Part shown: positions 1 through 5,948 of the stretch, in pieces
Position numbering within the stretch: position 1 is the first letter of the stretch
How the letters are laid out: each line of letters starts with the position of its first letter
DNA from: Acidobacteriota bacterium
GTDB lineage: Bacteria; Acidobacteriota; Terriglobia; Acidiferrales; UBA7541
DNA length: 8,106 bases
Assembly (NCBI GenBank): GCA_016179005.1
Contig: JACOSF010000124.1
Coordinates: forward strand, 1-8,106
Direction of reading: 5' to 3'
Notes under the pieces: generated by a model
Told to the model about the DNA's origin: nothing
Database searches by the model: none
Seen by the model: only the letters and a program-made list of their open reading frames with translations
Translations under genes and position numbers: made by a program

Positions 1-229
1 CTATAGTCCGCGCGTCGCGCCCACTTCTTGTGCAGTGCGGTTCGTTGGAATCCGAGGCAGGGTTGCCCTTGGGCAATAAGTGGTAAAGTTTTTCATAACT
101 TAGCCCGTTTCCGTACTGTAGTACTCATACTTGAAGACATAAGTACTTCCGTCCCATAGACTTCGACTGGGAGCGAATGGACAATCACTTGCACAGCGTA
201 GGAGTCTTGAGCGCTGACTGAGACGACTG
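1..229. other. Non-coding leader upstream of the FAD oxidoreductase gene
   Basis: No convincing coding region is seen here; the sequence is visibly less GC-rich than the genes. It holds a short palindrome TTGCCCTTGGGCAA (63-76) and two copies of the palindromic hexamer AGTACT (120-125 and 142-147), 22 bp apart start to start, about two helical turns. A weak promoter can be drawn from TTGAAG (131-136) and CATAGA (155-160) with an 18-bp spacer, but the -10 match is only 3 of 6. The gene's promoter presumably lies here, but I cannot place it. Confidence 0.5.
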
Positions 230-1813
230 ATGAACTCTGGCTCCGCAGACGGGAAATCTGTTGTCATCATTGGCGGGGGTCCGGCCGGACTCACTGCCTC
301 CTACGAACTTTCCAAGCACCATGTCCCGGCCGTAGTGTTGGAAGCCGATAAAATCGTCGGTGGCATCTCCCGCACGGTCAACTACAAGGGCTACCTCTTC
401 GATATCGGCGGCCACCGCTTCTTCAGCAAGTGCGAAGAGGTCAACCAGATTTGGGAAGAAATCCTCCACGGCCAATTCCTGGAGCGGCCGCGGCTGTCGC
501 GCATCTACTACTGCAATAAATTTTTCTACTACCCGTTGAAGCCCAGGAACGCGCTGTTTGGCCTCGGCCTGTTCGAAGCCATGCGCATCGTGGCCAGCTA
601 CGCCTTTTCCCGTATCAACCCGCATCCGCAAGAGGACAACCTCGAGCAGTGGGTTTCCAACCGCTTCGGCAAGCGCCTCTACGAAATTTTCTTCAAAACG
701 TATACGGAAAAAGTATGGGGCGTGCCCTGCACGGAAATTCGCGCCGAATGGGCGGCCCAGCGAATTCGCGGCCTCTCGCTCACCACCGCCATCAAGAACG
801 CCCTCTTCGGTCAGAAAAAGCCCAAGGTCAAAACGTTGATCGACAAGTTCCATTATCCCGAGCGCGGCCCGGGCCAGATGTGGGAGACGCTGACGGAAAT
901 GCTCCGCGAGCGCGGCTATCCGGTGCTGATGGAGCGCCCCGTGGTGCGCATCGCGCACGACGGCACGAAGGTGACGCACTTGGTCACTCGCAACGCCAAG
1001 GGCGAAGAGAAATTCGCAGGCACGCACTTCATCAGCTCGATGCCCATTCGCGAGCTGGTCAATGCACTGGATCCGCCGGCGCCGCCCGCAGTGCACAAGG
1101 CCGCCAACAGCCTGCGCTATCGCGATTTCCTCATCGTCAGCCTGATCATCAACCGCAAGGACATTGCGCCCGACAACTGGATTTACATCCACGAATCCAA
1201 GGTCAAAGTCGGCCGCATTCAGAATTTCAAAAACTGGTCGCCGGCCATGGTGCCCGACCCCAACAAGACCTGCCTGGGCATGGAGTATTTCGTCTTTGAA
1301 AATGACGAGCTGTGGTCCAGCCCCGACGACAAGCTCATCGAGATGGCCAAGCGCGAGATCGAACAGCTGGGGCTCGCCAAGGCGGCGGAAATCGAGGACG
1401 GCTGCGTGGTGCGCATGCCCAAAGCCTACCCGATGTACGACGCCGATTGGCATCAGCAGGTGCAGCTCATCCGTCACTGGATTGAGCAGAACCTGCCCAA
1501 CCTCCAACTCGTCGGACGCAATGGCATGCACAAGTACAACAACCAGGACCACTCCATGATGACGGCGCTGTACGCCGCGCGAAACATCCTGGGCGAAAGC
1601 CACGATCTGTGGGCCGTCAACACCGACGAGGAATATCACGAAGAAGCCAAGTCCGCGCCGGCCACCATCGAAGCCGAAGCCGAGCCCCAGCGCCCCGCCT
1701 ATGCCGAGCCGCCGCGGGTTCCCAAGCCCGGCGCAAGCGAATTCACTTCCTCGAAACGCGCTGCCGCTGCGTCTGCCACCGCCGCTCTCACCGATCCCCA
1801 ATCCACCGACTAG
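230..1813 (+). CDS. FAD-dependent oxidoreductase, UDP-galactopyranose mutase / amine-oxidase-like
   Basis: This 527-aa cytosolic flavoprotein has an N-terminal Rossmann dinucleotide-binding motif, VVIIGGGPAG at residues 11-20, with the ribose-binding acidic residue E38 at the end of the second strand. GGISRT (44-49) and FDIGGHRF (57-64) are typical of the UDP-galactopyranose mutase / protoporphyrinogen oxidase / amine oxidase superfamily. TEKVWG (159-164) and the late block GRNGMHKYNNQDHS (429-442), which should contact the flavin, also fit a UGM-like enzyme. True bacterial UGMs are nearer 370-400 aa, so the substrate is uncertain; a sugar-nucleotide or isoprenoid-type role in envelope glycan synthesis is only a guess. 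From about residue 465 the protein becomes a Pro/Ala/Glu-rich tail that looks disordered. ATG 230 is the first start after an in-frame stop (TGA 215-217); the ribosome-binding site is poor. The gene stands alone and converges with the protease gene. Confidence 0.9.
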   Translation: MNSGSADGKSVVIIGGGPAGLTASYELSKHHVPAVVLEADKIVGGISRTVNYKGYLFDIGGHRFFSKCEEVNQIWEEILHGQFLERPRLSRIYYCNKFFYYPLKPRNALFGLGLFEAMRIVASYAFSRINPHPQEDNLEQWVSNRFGKRLYEIFFKTYTEKVWGVPCTEIRAEWAAQRIRGLSLTTAIKNALFGQKKPKVKTLIDKFHYPERGPGQMWETLTEMLRERGYPVLMERPVVRIAHDGTKVTHLVTRNAKGEEKFAGTHFISSMPIRELVNALDPPAPPAVHKAANSLRYRDFLIVSLIINRKDIAPDNWIYIHESKVKVGRIQNFKNWSPAMVPDPNKTCLGMEYFVFENDELWSSPDDKLIEMAKREIEQLGLAKAAEIEDGCVVRMPKAYPMYDADWHQQVQLIRHWIEQNLPNLQLVGRNGMHKYNNQDHSMMTALYAARNILGESHDLWAVNTDEEYHEEAKSAPATIEAEAEPQRPAYAEPPRVPKPGASEFTSSKRAAAASATAALTDPQSTD

Positions 1814-1849
1814 CGGAAGCACATTTTTCTTCTCGAGGGAAAATTCAAA

Positions 1850-1872
1850 GGGCCGGCGCATTCCGCCGGCCC
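1850..1872. terminator. Hairpin terminator between convergent genes
   Basis: A perfect 9-bp stem, GGGCCGGCG (1850-1858) with CGCCGGCCC (1864-1872), closes a 5-nt CATTC loop midway between two gene ends. Read leftward, the hairpin is followed by TTTGAATTTTCCC, a T-rich stretch, so it fits a Rho-independent terminator for the protease gene. Read rightward it lacks a T-run but could still slow polymerase after the oxidoreductase gene. Confidence 0.7.
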
Positions 1873-1917
1873 GTGAACGTTCTCACTGTTCCCTGATTCC
1901 CGGTCCCTGCTTTTCTA

Positions 1918-3048
1918 CTATTCTTCCACCTTTCCCATCTCCAGCCGCGTCTGAATCACGCGCAGGATGGTATCCCGCGAAATGAGTCCCACCACGCGGT
2001 CTCCCGCCACCACCGGCATCTGGTTGATGTCTTCCGTCTGCATGCGTTCGAGCAGGTTCAGCACGGGCTCCTCCGGCGAGGTCACATGCACATGCTCGCG
2101 CGGGATCATCGCCGCCTGCACTGACGTCGTCACCCACTCCTCGCGCGGAATCTTGCTCGCCGCGTGCACGCTGATCAGCCCCACCAGTTGTCCGGCGCCC
2201 TGCACCAGGTGGCAGCGCCGCCCCGTGCGCACGATTTCGTCCACGTAATCCATCACCGAAATGCTCCGCGATACGGTGGGCAGCTCCGCGCTCATGATGT
2301 CGCCCGCGCGCACGCCTGCGAGCGAGTTGCGGATAGCCACCTGCGCAAAGCTCTCCTGCGCCGCGCTTAGCAGGAACCACCCGATGAACGCCCACCAGAT
2401 TCCGCCGAACCGTCCCAGGAATTCATCCGTCAGCGCCGAATAGATCCCCGCCACGATCATCAGATAGGCGATCAACTGCCCGCCCACCGACGCCATCTTC
2501 GTGGCTCGCGTGTAGTTGCCGGTCAGTTGCCACACAATGGCGCGCAGGATGCGCCCGCCGTCCAGCGGAAATCCCGGGATCAGGTTGAACGTAGCCAGCG
2601 CAAAGTTAATCAAGGCCAGCCACGACGCCACCGCCTCGACCATCCCGCCGCCGGGAGATGCGCTGGCCACCAAGTAGAACCCGCCCGCCAGCGCGTAGCT
2701 CGCCAGGGGTCCGGCCACGGCAATGTTGAACTCCTGCTTGGCCGTTCTTGCTTCGCGCCCGATCCGCGCCAATCCGCCAAAGACGAAGAGCGTGATGGAA
2801 ACCACCGGGATCTTGTACCGCAGGGCCACCACGCTGTGTCCCAACTCGTGGAACAGCACCGACCCAAAGAACAGCAGGCTGCTCAGGATGCCCGCCGCCC
2901 AATGTTGTGAGCCCGACCATTGTGGATGTTGGCTGGTGAAGTAGGACACCCAGGAAAAAGTGATCAGCGCGAACAGCAGAAACCAGCTTGCGTGCAGATG
3001 AATGGGGATCCCCAGCACTCTGCCTATTCGAAAGCCTGTACCCACCAT
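1918..3048 (-). CDS. Site-2-protease family M50 metalloprotease with two CBS domains
   Basis: This 376-aa polytopic membrane protein belongs to the M50 family of zinc proteases that cut substrates within the membrane. The zinc-binding HELGH is at residues 67-71 inside a hydrophobic segment, and the second metal-ligand motif NLIPGFPLDGG is at 155-165, with D163 the expected ligand. Hydrophobic segments lie at about 17-36, 52-72, 80-93, 105-128, 140-160, 187-205 and 215-230. A tandem CBS pair follows (about 247-300 and 312-370; second copy contains INQMPVV and VVGLISRD). CBS pairs usually sense adenine nucleotides, so activity may respond to energy state. The frame is open for another 254 codons upstream, but that part is antisense to the transpeptidase gene. 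ATG 3048 is chosen because it has a good Shine-Dalgarno sequence and gives the usual family N-terminus (IGRVLGIPIHLHASW). The substrate is unknown. Confidence 0.95.
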   Translation of the reverse strand: MVGTGFRIGRVLGIPIHLHASWFLLFALITFSWVSYFTSQHPQWSGSQHWAAGILSSLLFFGSVLFHELGHSVVALRYKIPVVSITLFVFGGLARIGREARTAKQEFNIAVAGPLASYALAGGFYLVASASPGGGMVEAVASWLALINFALATFNLIPGFPLDGGRILRAIVWQLTGNYTRATKMASVGGQLIAYLMIVAGIYSALTDEFLGRFGGIWWAFIGWFLLSAAQESFAQVAIRNSLAGVRAGDIMSAELPTVSRSISVMDYVDEIVRTGRRCHLVQGAGQLVGLISVHAASKIPREEWVTTSVQAAMIPREHVHVTSPEEPVLNLLERMQTEDINQMPVVAGDRVVGLISRDTILRVIQTRLEMGKVEE

Positions 3049-3054
3049 TTTCTT

Positions 3055-3059
3055 CTCCC
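3055..3059 (-). promoter_or_regulatory. Ribosome-binding site fixing the M50 protease start
   Basis: Read on the minus strand, GGGAG sits 6 nt before ATG 3048 (GGGAGAAGAAAATG). It decides the start against the much longer open frame that continues to 3810. Confidence 0.8.
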
Positions 3060-3100
3060 GCGGCCAGGAAGCCGGCAAGCATCTCCACCCGCTCACCATC

Positions 3101-3106
3101 ATTATA
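3101..3106 (-). promoter_or_regulatory. Perfect -10 box TATAAT for the M50 protease gene
   Basis: On the minus strand a consensus TATAAT lies about 55 bp before the start codon, leaving a leader of roughly 45 nt. No good -35 hexamer is found at 16-18 bp spacing (CGCAAC at 17), so the promoter may need an activator or another sigma factor, or the match may be chance in GC-rich DNA. Confidence 0.45.
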
Positions 3107-3190
3107 GACGTTTCCGAGCAGGCGTTGCGTTCCCCTCGCCACAGCGTGTTCCCTCGCACACGCGTCGACCTCCCTTGAACACCACTAACT

Positions 3191-3212
3191 CTTTTGTAAT
3201 CAATGACAAAAG
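3191..3212. promoter_or_regulatory. Operator-like inverted repeat in the divergent promoter region
   Basis: CTTTTGT (3191-3197) and ACAAAAG (3206-3212) are perfect inverted arms around an 8-bp centre. Extending to 10-bp arms adds only one mismatch (ACTCTTTTGT / ACAAAAGTGT). It lies between the divergent protease and transpeptidase genes in locally AT-rich DNA, as expected for a dimeric repressor or activator site. A weak TTGAAC (3175-3180) for the rightward gene lies just before it. The regulator is not in this window. Confidence 0.4.
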
Positions 3213-3254
3213 TGTGGCTCCTCGTGTGCCACTGTCCCGGCAGAGATGAACGAC

Positions 3255-3259
3255 GGAGG
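3255..3259 (+). promoter_or_regulatory. Ribosome-binding site fixing the L,D-transpeptidase start
   Basis: GGAGG ends 8 nt before ATG 3268. This favours 3268 over the in-frame ATG at 3340, which would give a shorter and more classical signal peptide. Confidence 0.75.
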
Positions 3260-3267
3260 CAACTTCG

Positions 3268-3918
3268 ATGCGGCGGACAAACGAAGCAGCCAACCAGCAA
3301 CCGGAAGAACCCAACCGGCATTCTGACCTGTCCATCGGCATGTGGCGCGTGGCCGCAGTTCTTCTGCTCGCCTTGGTCCAAGCCCGCGCGCAGGAGCGCC
3401 CGGCCGCCAAGACGGCCGCCGCAAGCGAGCCGCAGGCGCGTCCCGAGCGCAGGATCGTCATCAGCATTCCCGACCGCAAGCTGGCGCTCATCGAAGACGG
3501 CAAAGTCGTGAAGGTTTATCCGGTAGCGGTCGGCGCCCAAACGACCCCCAGCCCCAGCGGCGAGTTCCGCATCCGCGAGCGCATCACTCATCCGACCTAC
3601 TACGCTCCCGGCAAAGTGATTGGCCCGGGCAAAGCGAATCCGCTGGGCACGCGCTGGATCGGACTCGGCCAGCGCGGCTACGGCATTCACGGCACCAACG
3701 AGCCGCGCTCCATCGGCAAGCGCGCCTCGCACGGCTGCATCCGCATGAACAAAGCGGATGTCGAGGAGCTGTTCGAACTGGTCCGCGCCGGCGACGTCGT
3801 CGAGCTGCACGCCGAACGCGGTGCGGAAGTCGCCGCAATCTTCGGCGACGCTCCAGCCGCCCCCGCGACCCGGCCTTCGGCCAAGGCTGCTCCGGCCGTC
3901 GTCGCCACGGTTATGTAG
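3268..3918 (+). CDS. L,D-transpeptidase (YkuD domain), secreted
   Basis: This 216-aa protein carries a YkuD catalytic domain at about residues 62-182. Enzymes of this family make or use 3-3 peptidoglycan cross-links, or attach proteins to peptidoglycan, outside the inner membrane. The signature is complete: H141 in GIHGTN, then 14 residues later SHGCIRM (154-160), with C157 as the expected nucleophile. The conserved TPSPSGEF (93-100) and a PLGTRWIGL block (125-133) precede it. The N-terminus has 24 hydrophilic residues, then a hydrophobic core (about 26-38) and a possible signal-peptidase site after ARA (39-41); the long front part is unusual for a signal peptide. After the domain comes an Ala/Pro-rich tail. 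There is no LysM or other wall-binding domain. The stop codon TAG (3916-3918) lies inside the GTAG of a hairpin repeat, so the last residues may have been reset by that element. Confidence 0.93.
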   Translation: MRRTNEAANQQPEEPNRHSDLSIGMWRVAAVLLLALVQARAQERPAAKTAAASEPQARPERRIVISIPDRKLALIEDGKVVKVYPVAVGAQTTPSPSGEFRIRERITHPTYYAPGKVIGPGKANPLGTRWIGLGQRGYGIHGTNEPRSIGKRASHGCIRMNKADVEELFELVRAGDVVELHAERGAEVAAIFGDAPAAPATRPSAKAAPAVVATVM

Positions 3919-3939
3919 GGGCGGGCCTCAGCCCCGCCC
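3915..3939 (+). repeat. GTAG-hairpin element A
   Basis: GTAG (3915-3918) is followed by a 7-bp stem, GGGCGGG (3919-3925) with CCCGCCC (3933-3939), around a CTCA-containing loop. It overlaps the transpeptidase stop codon. The GTAG of element B starts exactly 27 bp later. Confidence 0.75.
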
Positions 3940-3941
3940 AT

Positions 3942-3977
3942 GTAGCGGCAACCGGCGGTGCTTTTCCGACGGTTGCC
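3942..3977 (+). repeat. GTAG-hairpin element B
   Basis: GTAG (3942-3945) is followed by a 12-position stem with one mismatch, GGCAACCGGCGG (3947-3958) against CCGACGGTTGCC (3966-3977), and a 7-nt T-rich loop. It has the longest stem of the set and sits tandemly behind element A. Confidence 0.75.
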
Positions 3978-4007
3978 ATCTAATTCGGAATTCTCGGAGG
4001 TTCTGAA

Positions 4008-4229
4008 ATGGCGCCACTCATCTCGACCGCGATCCTGATCGCCGCAGCCCTGGCTTCGTTTTCTCTTGCGCTTGTCCTCGCGCGCCTCGGCCTCGCGGCG
4101 ATGTTCCGCATTCTGCCAGCCGACCCGCGCCTGCGCGTCATTTCCGGTGGCCGCGCGCTGGCAGGTGTAGGGGCGAGCTTTAGCTCGCCATCTGGTTCCG
4201 TAGGGGCGACCTGCAGGTCGCCCGCGTAG
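4008..4229 (+). CDS. Small single-helix membrane protein, C-terminus encoded by repeats
   Basis: This 73-aa protein is not recognised. Residues 4-34 form one long hydrophobic helix (ISTAILIAAALASFSLALVL), followed by a short basic stretch around residues 35-53. A strong ribosome-binding site, GGAGG at 3996-4000 with 7-nt spacing, supports real translation. It lies between the transpeptidase and SPFH genes in the same direction and may be an accessory of the SPFH protein or a membrane anchor; this is inferred from position only. Residues 54-73 (V54 onward) are translated from hairpin elements C and D, and the stop is the TAG inside element E's GTAG. The ancestral C-terminus has therefore probably been replaced or extended. 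Confidence 0.6.
   Translation: MAPLISTAILIAAALASFSLALVLARLGLAAMFRILPADPRLRVISGGRALAGVGASFSSPSGSVGATCRSPA
4167..4189 (+). repeat. GTAG-hairpin element C
   Basis: GTAG (4167-4170) is followed by a perfect 7-bp stem, GGCGAGC (4172-4178) with GCTCGCC (4183-4189), around loop TTTA. It lies inside the open frame of the small membrane protein. Confidence 0.8.
4200..4223 (+). repeat. GTAG-hairpin element D
   Basis: GTAG (4200-4203) is followed directly by a perfect 8-bp stem, GGGCGACC (4204-4211) with GGTCGCCC (4216-4223), around TGCA. It is also within the small membrane protein frame. Confidence 0.8.
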
Positions 4230-4248
4230 CGCCGGCCTTTAGGCCGGC
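4226..4248 (+). repeat. GTAG-hairpin element E
   Basis: GTAG (4226-4229) is followed by a perfect 7-bp stem, GCCGGCC (4231-4237) with GGCCGGC (4242-4248), around loop TTTA. The TAG of the GTAG is the stop codon of the small membrane protein. Confidence 0.8.
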
Positions 4249-4308
4249 AGGGTCATTCAGCGATTTTCTCAGCGGCGTCCTGACGGACGTCCTGGAAAGG
4301 GGGATCAA

Positions 4309-5691
4309 ATGCTTTTGTTGAAGTACTTGCTTCTCACGGCAGGCTTCGGGCTGTTTGCCGGTGCCATCGCCATTGTTGCCTATGACGTGTTTTCCTCCAT
4401 CCAATACCGGCGCCTGCTCGCCGCGGGCACCGGTGTTGCTTCCCTTCCGCCGCACGCTGTCCGCCTGCGCCTGGCCGGCAAACTCGTGCTCATCGCCTGG
4501 CTTCCATTCCTGCTCGGCCTGAGCATCGTGGTGGTGCCCACGGGCATGGCTGGCGTGCGCGTCAGCCAGTTTTACGGCACGCGCCCCGGCGCGCTCGATC
4601 CCGGCGTGCACATTGTTCCGCCGCTGGTGGAAGCGGTCGCGCTCTACGACACGCGCGAGCACGTCTTCACCACCGCCGGCGCCGACGACGCAAAGAAGAA
4701 AGCGGAGGTGCTGAAGGTGCAGGCCCGCGAAGGCTTGTCCATTGGCCTGGCCATCAGCGTGCGTTACCGCCTCGACCCCAAGCGCCTCGACTACATCCAC
4801 GCCAATCTCCCGCAGCCGGTAGACGAAGAGCTCGTCGCTCCGGTGGTGGCCAGCGTGTTCCGCCAGGTGATCCCCAACTTCACTGTGCGCGAAGTCTTCG
4901 CCACGCGCCGCGAGGAAATCCGCAAGTCCGTCACCGACGCCATCTCCAGCCGTCTCGGCTCCGACGGCGTGCTGGTGAAGGAAGTGATGCTCCGCGACAT
5001 CGTGCTCCCCGCCGAGTACGCCCGCGGCCTCGAAGGCCTGCTGCTAAAGGAGCAGGAGAACGAGCGCCTCGGCGTCGAAACCGAAATCAAGCAGAAGCAG
5101 GTGCGCACAGCGGAGCTGGAAGCCGAAGCCATGAAAGTCCGCGAAGTGAAGCAGGCCGAAGCCGCTGCACAGGTCCGCGTGCTCAGCGCCAAGTCCGAAT
5201 CCGACGCCATGCAGTACACCCTTCCGCTCAAGCAGAAGCAGATCGAGCAGTCCCGGCTGGAAGCCGAAGCCCGCAAGGAATCCACGCTCAAAAACGCCGA
5301 CGCGGCTGCGCAGGCCAAGGTGATTGACAGCAAGGCCGAACTGGAAAAGAGGAAATACCTCGCCGAAGCGGAGGCCAACCGCATCCGCGTCACCGCCACC
5401 GCCGACGCCGAGCGCATGAAACTCGAAGCGCTCGTGCTGAAGCAAAACCCCATGCTCATCCAGAAGATCATCGCCGAGCGGCTCTCCGACAAATTGCAAA
5501 TGATAATGGTGCCGTCCGACGGAAAATTTTTCTTCGCCAACGATGTCTTCCGCTCCTCGTTGGGCATGAACGCTGTCACGCAGCCTGACGACAAAGAGGA
5601 TTCGTCCGACGACCCGCCGGCCCCGCGCCGTCCCAACGGCAACTCCAACGGAAACGGCGGCAGCAATGGCACGCGCCGCCCACCGCAGTAG
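4309..5691 (+). CDS. SPFH / band 7 domain membrane protein (flotillin/prohibitin-like)
   Basis: This 460-aa protein has two N-terminal hydrophobic segments (about 1-24 and 57-77) and then a band-7/SPFH domain (about 78-245): VVPTGMAGVRV, PGALDPGVHIVPP, the LSIGLAISVRYRLDP strands and VREVFATRREEI are typical. A long charged, Ala/Glu-rich coiled coil follows (about 245-370), then LKQNPMLIQKIIAERLSDKLQMIMVP (378-402, positions for the longer stretch), which resembles the C-terminal part of prohibitin-like proteins, and a Pro/Asn/Gly-rich tail (432-460). Such proteins form large ring or cage assemblies on the membrane and act in protein quality control or membrane organisation. Within the coiled coil, residues 270-297 and 317-344 are similar (15 of 28 identical), suggesting an internal duplication. 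A purine-rich GGGGGA (4299-4304) precedes the ATG by 4 nt. No NfeD-type partner is present. It probably shares a transcript with the two upstream genes. Confidence 0.92.
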   Translation: MLLLKYLLLTAGFGLFAGAIAIVAYDVFSSIQYRRLLAAGTGVASLPPHAVRLRLAGKLVLIAWLPFLLGLSIVVVPTGMAGVRVSQFYGTRPGALDPGVHIVPPLVEAVALYDTREHVFTTAGADDAKKKAEVLKVQAREGLSIGLAISVRYRLDPKRLDYIHANLPQPVDEELVAPVVASVFRQVIPNFTVREVFATRREEIRKSVTDAISSRLGSDGVLVKEVMLRDIVLPAEYARGLEGLLLKEQENERLGVETEIKQKQVRTAELEAEAMKVREVKQAEAAAQVRVLSAKSESDAMQYTLPLKQKQIEQSRLEAEARKESTLKNADAAAQAKVIDSKAELEKRKYLAEAEANRIRVTATADAERMKLEALVLKQNPMLIQKIIAERLSDKLQMIMVPSDGKFFFANDVFRSSLGMNAVTQPDDKEDSSDDPPAPRRPNGNSNGNGGSNGTRRPPQ

Positions 5692-5697
5692 GTTTTT

Positions 5698-5720
5698 GTA
5701 GCGCCGCCCTTCAGGGCGGC
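5698..5720 (+). repeat. GTAG-hairpin element F
   Basis: GTAG (5698-5701) is followed by a perfect 7-bp stem, GCCGCCC (5703-5709) with GGGCGGC (5714-5720), around loop TTCA. It starts 7 bp after the SPFH stop, which itself reads GTAG (5688-5691). It may also act as a terminator or 3'-end stabiliser. Confidence 0.8.
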
Positions 5721-5724
5721 ACAT

Positions 5725-5755
5725 GTAGCGGCGACCCCGGCTCTGCGGGGTCGCC
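5725..5755 (+). repeat. GTAG-hairpin element G
   Basis: GTAG (5725-5728) is followed by a perfect 10-bp stem, GGCGACCCCG (5730-5739) with CGGGGTCGCC (5746-5755), and a 6-nt loop. It starts exactly 27 bp after F, the same spacing as A to B, with a shared ATGTAGCGGC junction. Confidence 0.8.
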
Positions 5756-5772
5756 ACTTGGAGAGCTTCACC

Positions 5773-5795
5773 GATGTTGTCCCGCTGGCAAAACC
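5773..5795 (+). repeat. Direct repeat copy R1 of the three-unit array
   Basis: This is a 23-nt unit beginning GATGTTGTCCCGC and ending TGGCAAAACC, identical to the first 23 nt of R3. Five bases later the palindromic element H begins. Confidence 0.85.
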
Positions 5796-5800
5796 GCACC

Positions 5801-5824
5801 GTAGGACAGGCTTTCAGCCTGTCC
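5801..5824 (+). repeat. GTAG-hairpin element H
   Basis: GTAG (5801-5804), whose last G joins a perfect 8-bp stem, GGACAGGC (5804-5811) with GCCTGTCC (5817-5824), around loop TTTCA. It is both a member of the GTAG family and the palindrome attached to repeat R1. Confidence 0.75.
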
Positions 5825-5862
5825 GGCACCCAAGCGTGCAGGCCAGGGAATTGGGGCTTTGC

Positions 5863-5889
5863 GATGTCGTCCCGCTGGCAAAACCCCTT
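5863..5889 (+). repeat. Direct repeat copy R2 of the three-unit array
   Basis: It starts 90 bp after R1 and differs from R1 and R3 by one base (T to C at position 6). Identity with R3 extends to 27 nt through AAAACCCCTT. Confidence 0.85.
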
Positions 5890-5890
5890 A

Positions 5891-5918
5891 CCTGTCCCGA
5901 GCGCAGCCGAGGGACGGG
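5891..5918. repeat. Palindrome attached to R2
   Basis: CCTGTCCC (5891-5898) pairs with GGGACGGG (5911-5918), with one G-T pair, around a 12-nt loop GAGCGCAGCCGA. The loop and inner arms resemble a palindromic repeat (CGGCTGCGCTCGG-type) that I recall as common in several GC-rich phyla; this is memory, not a search. Confidence 0.6.
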
Positions 5919-5948
5919 TGGTGGGAATCAAGGAACGAGGATCTTAAA

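Noticed and set aside
63..93. TTGCCC/GGGCAA palindrome plus downstream T-run as a terminator of an upstream gene
   Set aside because: The stem is short, the T-run lies about 12 nt away, and the upstream gene is outside the window.
185..1861. 558-codon open frame on the minus strand opposite the FAD oxidoreductase gene
   Set aside because: It mirrors a clearly real gene with recognisable motifs; its translation has no family motif and is Val/Gly/Ala/Arg-rich, as expected for the antisense of GC3-rich codons.
3246..3326. 26-codon frame starting at ATG 3246 ahead of the transpeptidase
   Set aside because: It overlaps the transpeptidase start out of frame, has no ribosome-binding site of its own and encodes nothing recognisable; a leader peptide is possible but unsupported.
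3049..3810. N-terminal extension of the M50 protease frame by 254 codons
   Set aside because: It runs antisense through the L,D-transpeptidase gene and the divergent promoter region, shows no domain, and ATG 3048 has a good ribosome-binding site and the family's normal N-terminus.
3340..3918. Transpeptidase start at ATG 3340
   Set aside because: It would give a textbook signal peptide, but no Shine-Dalgarno sequence precedes it, whereas 3268 has GGAGG at good spacing. It remains a secondary possibility.
4275..4292. CGTCC-TGAC-GGACG hairpin before the SPFH gene as a tenth GTAG element
   Set aside because: The stem is only 5 bp and no GTAG precedes it; it may be a decayed copy, but the sequence does not support counting it.
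4791..5931. Long minus-strand open frames opposite the SPFH gene
   Set aside because: Ser/Arg-rich or low-complexity translations, shadowing a well-supported gene; no ribosome-binding site or motif.
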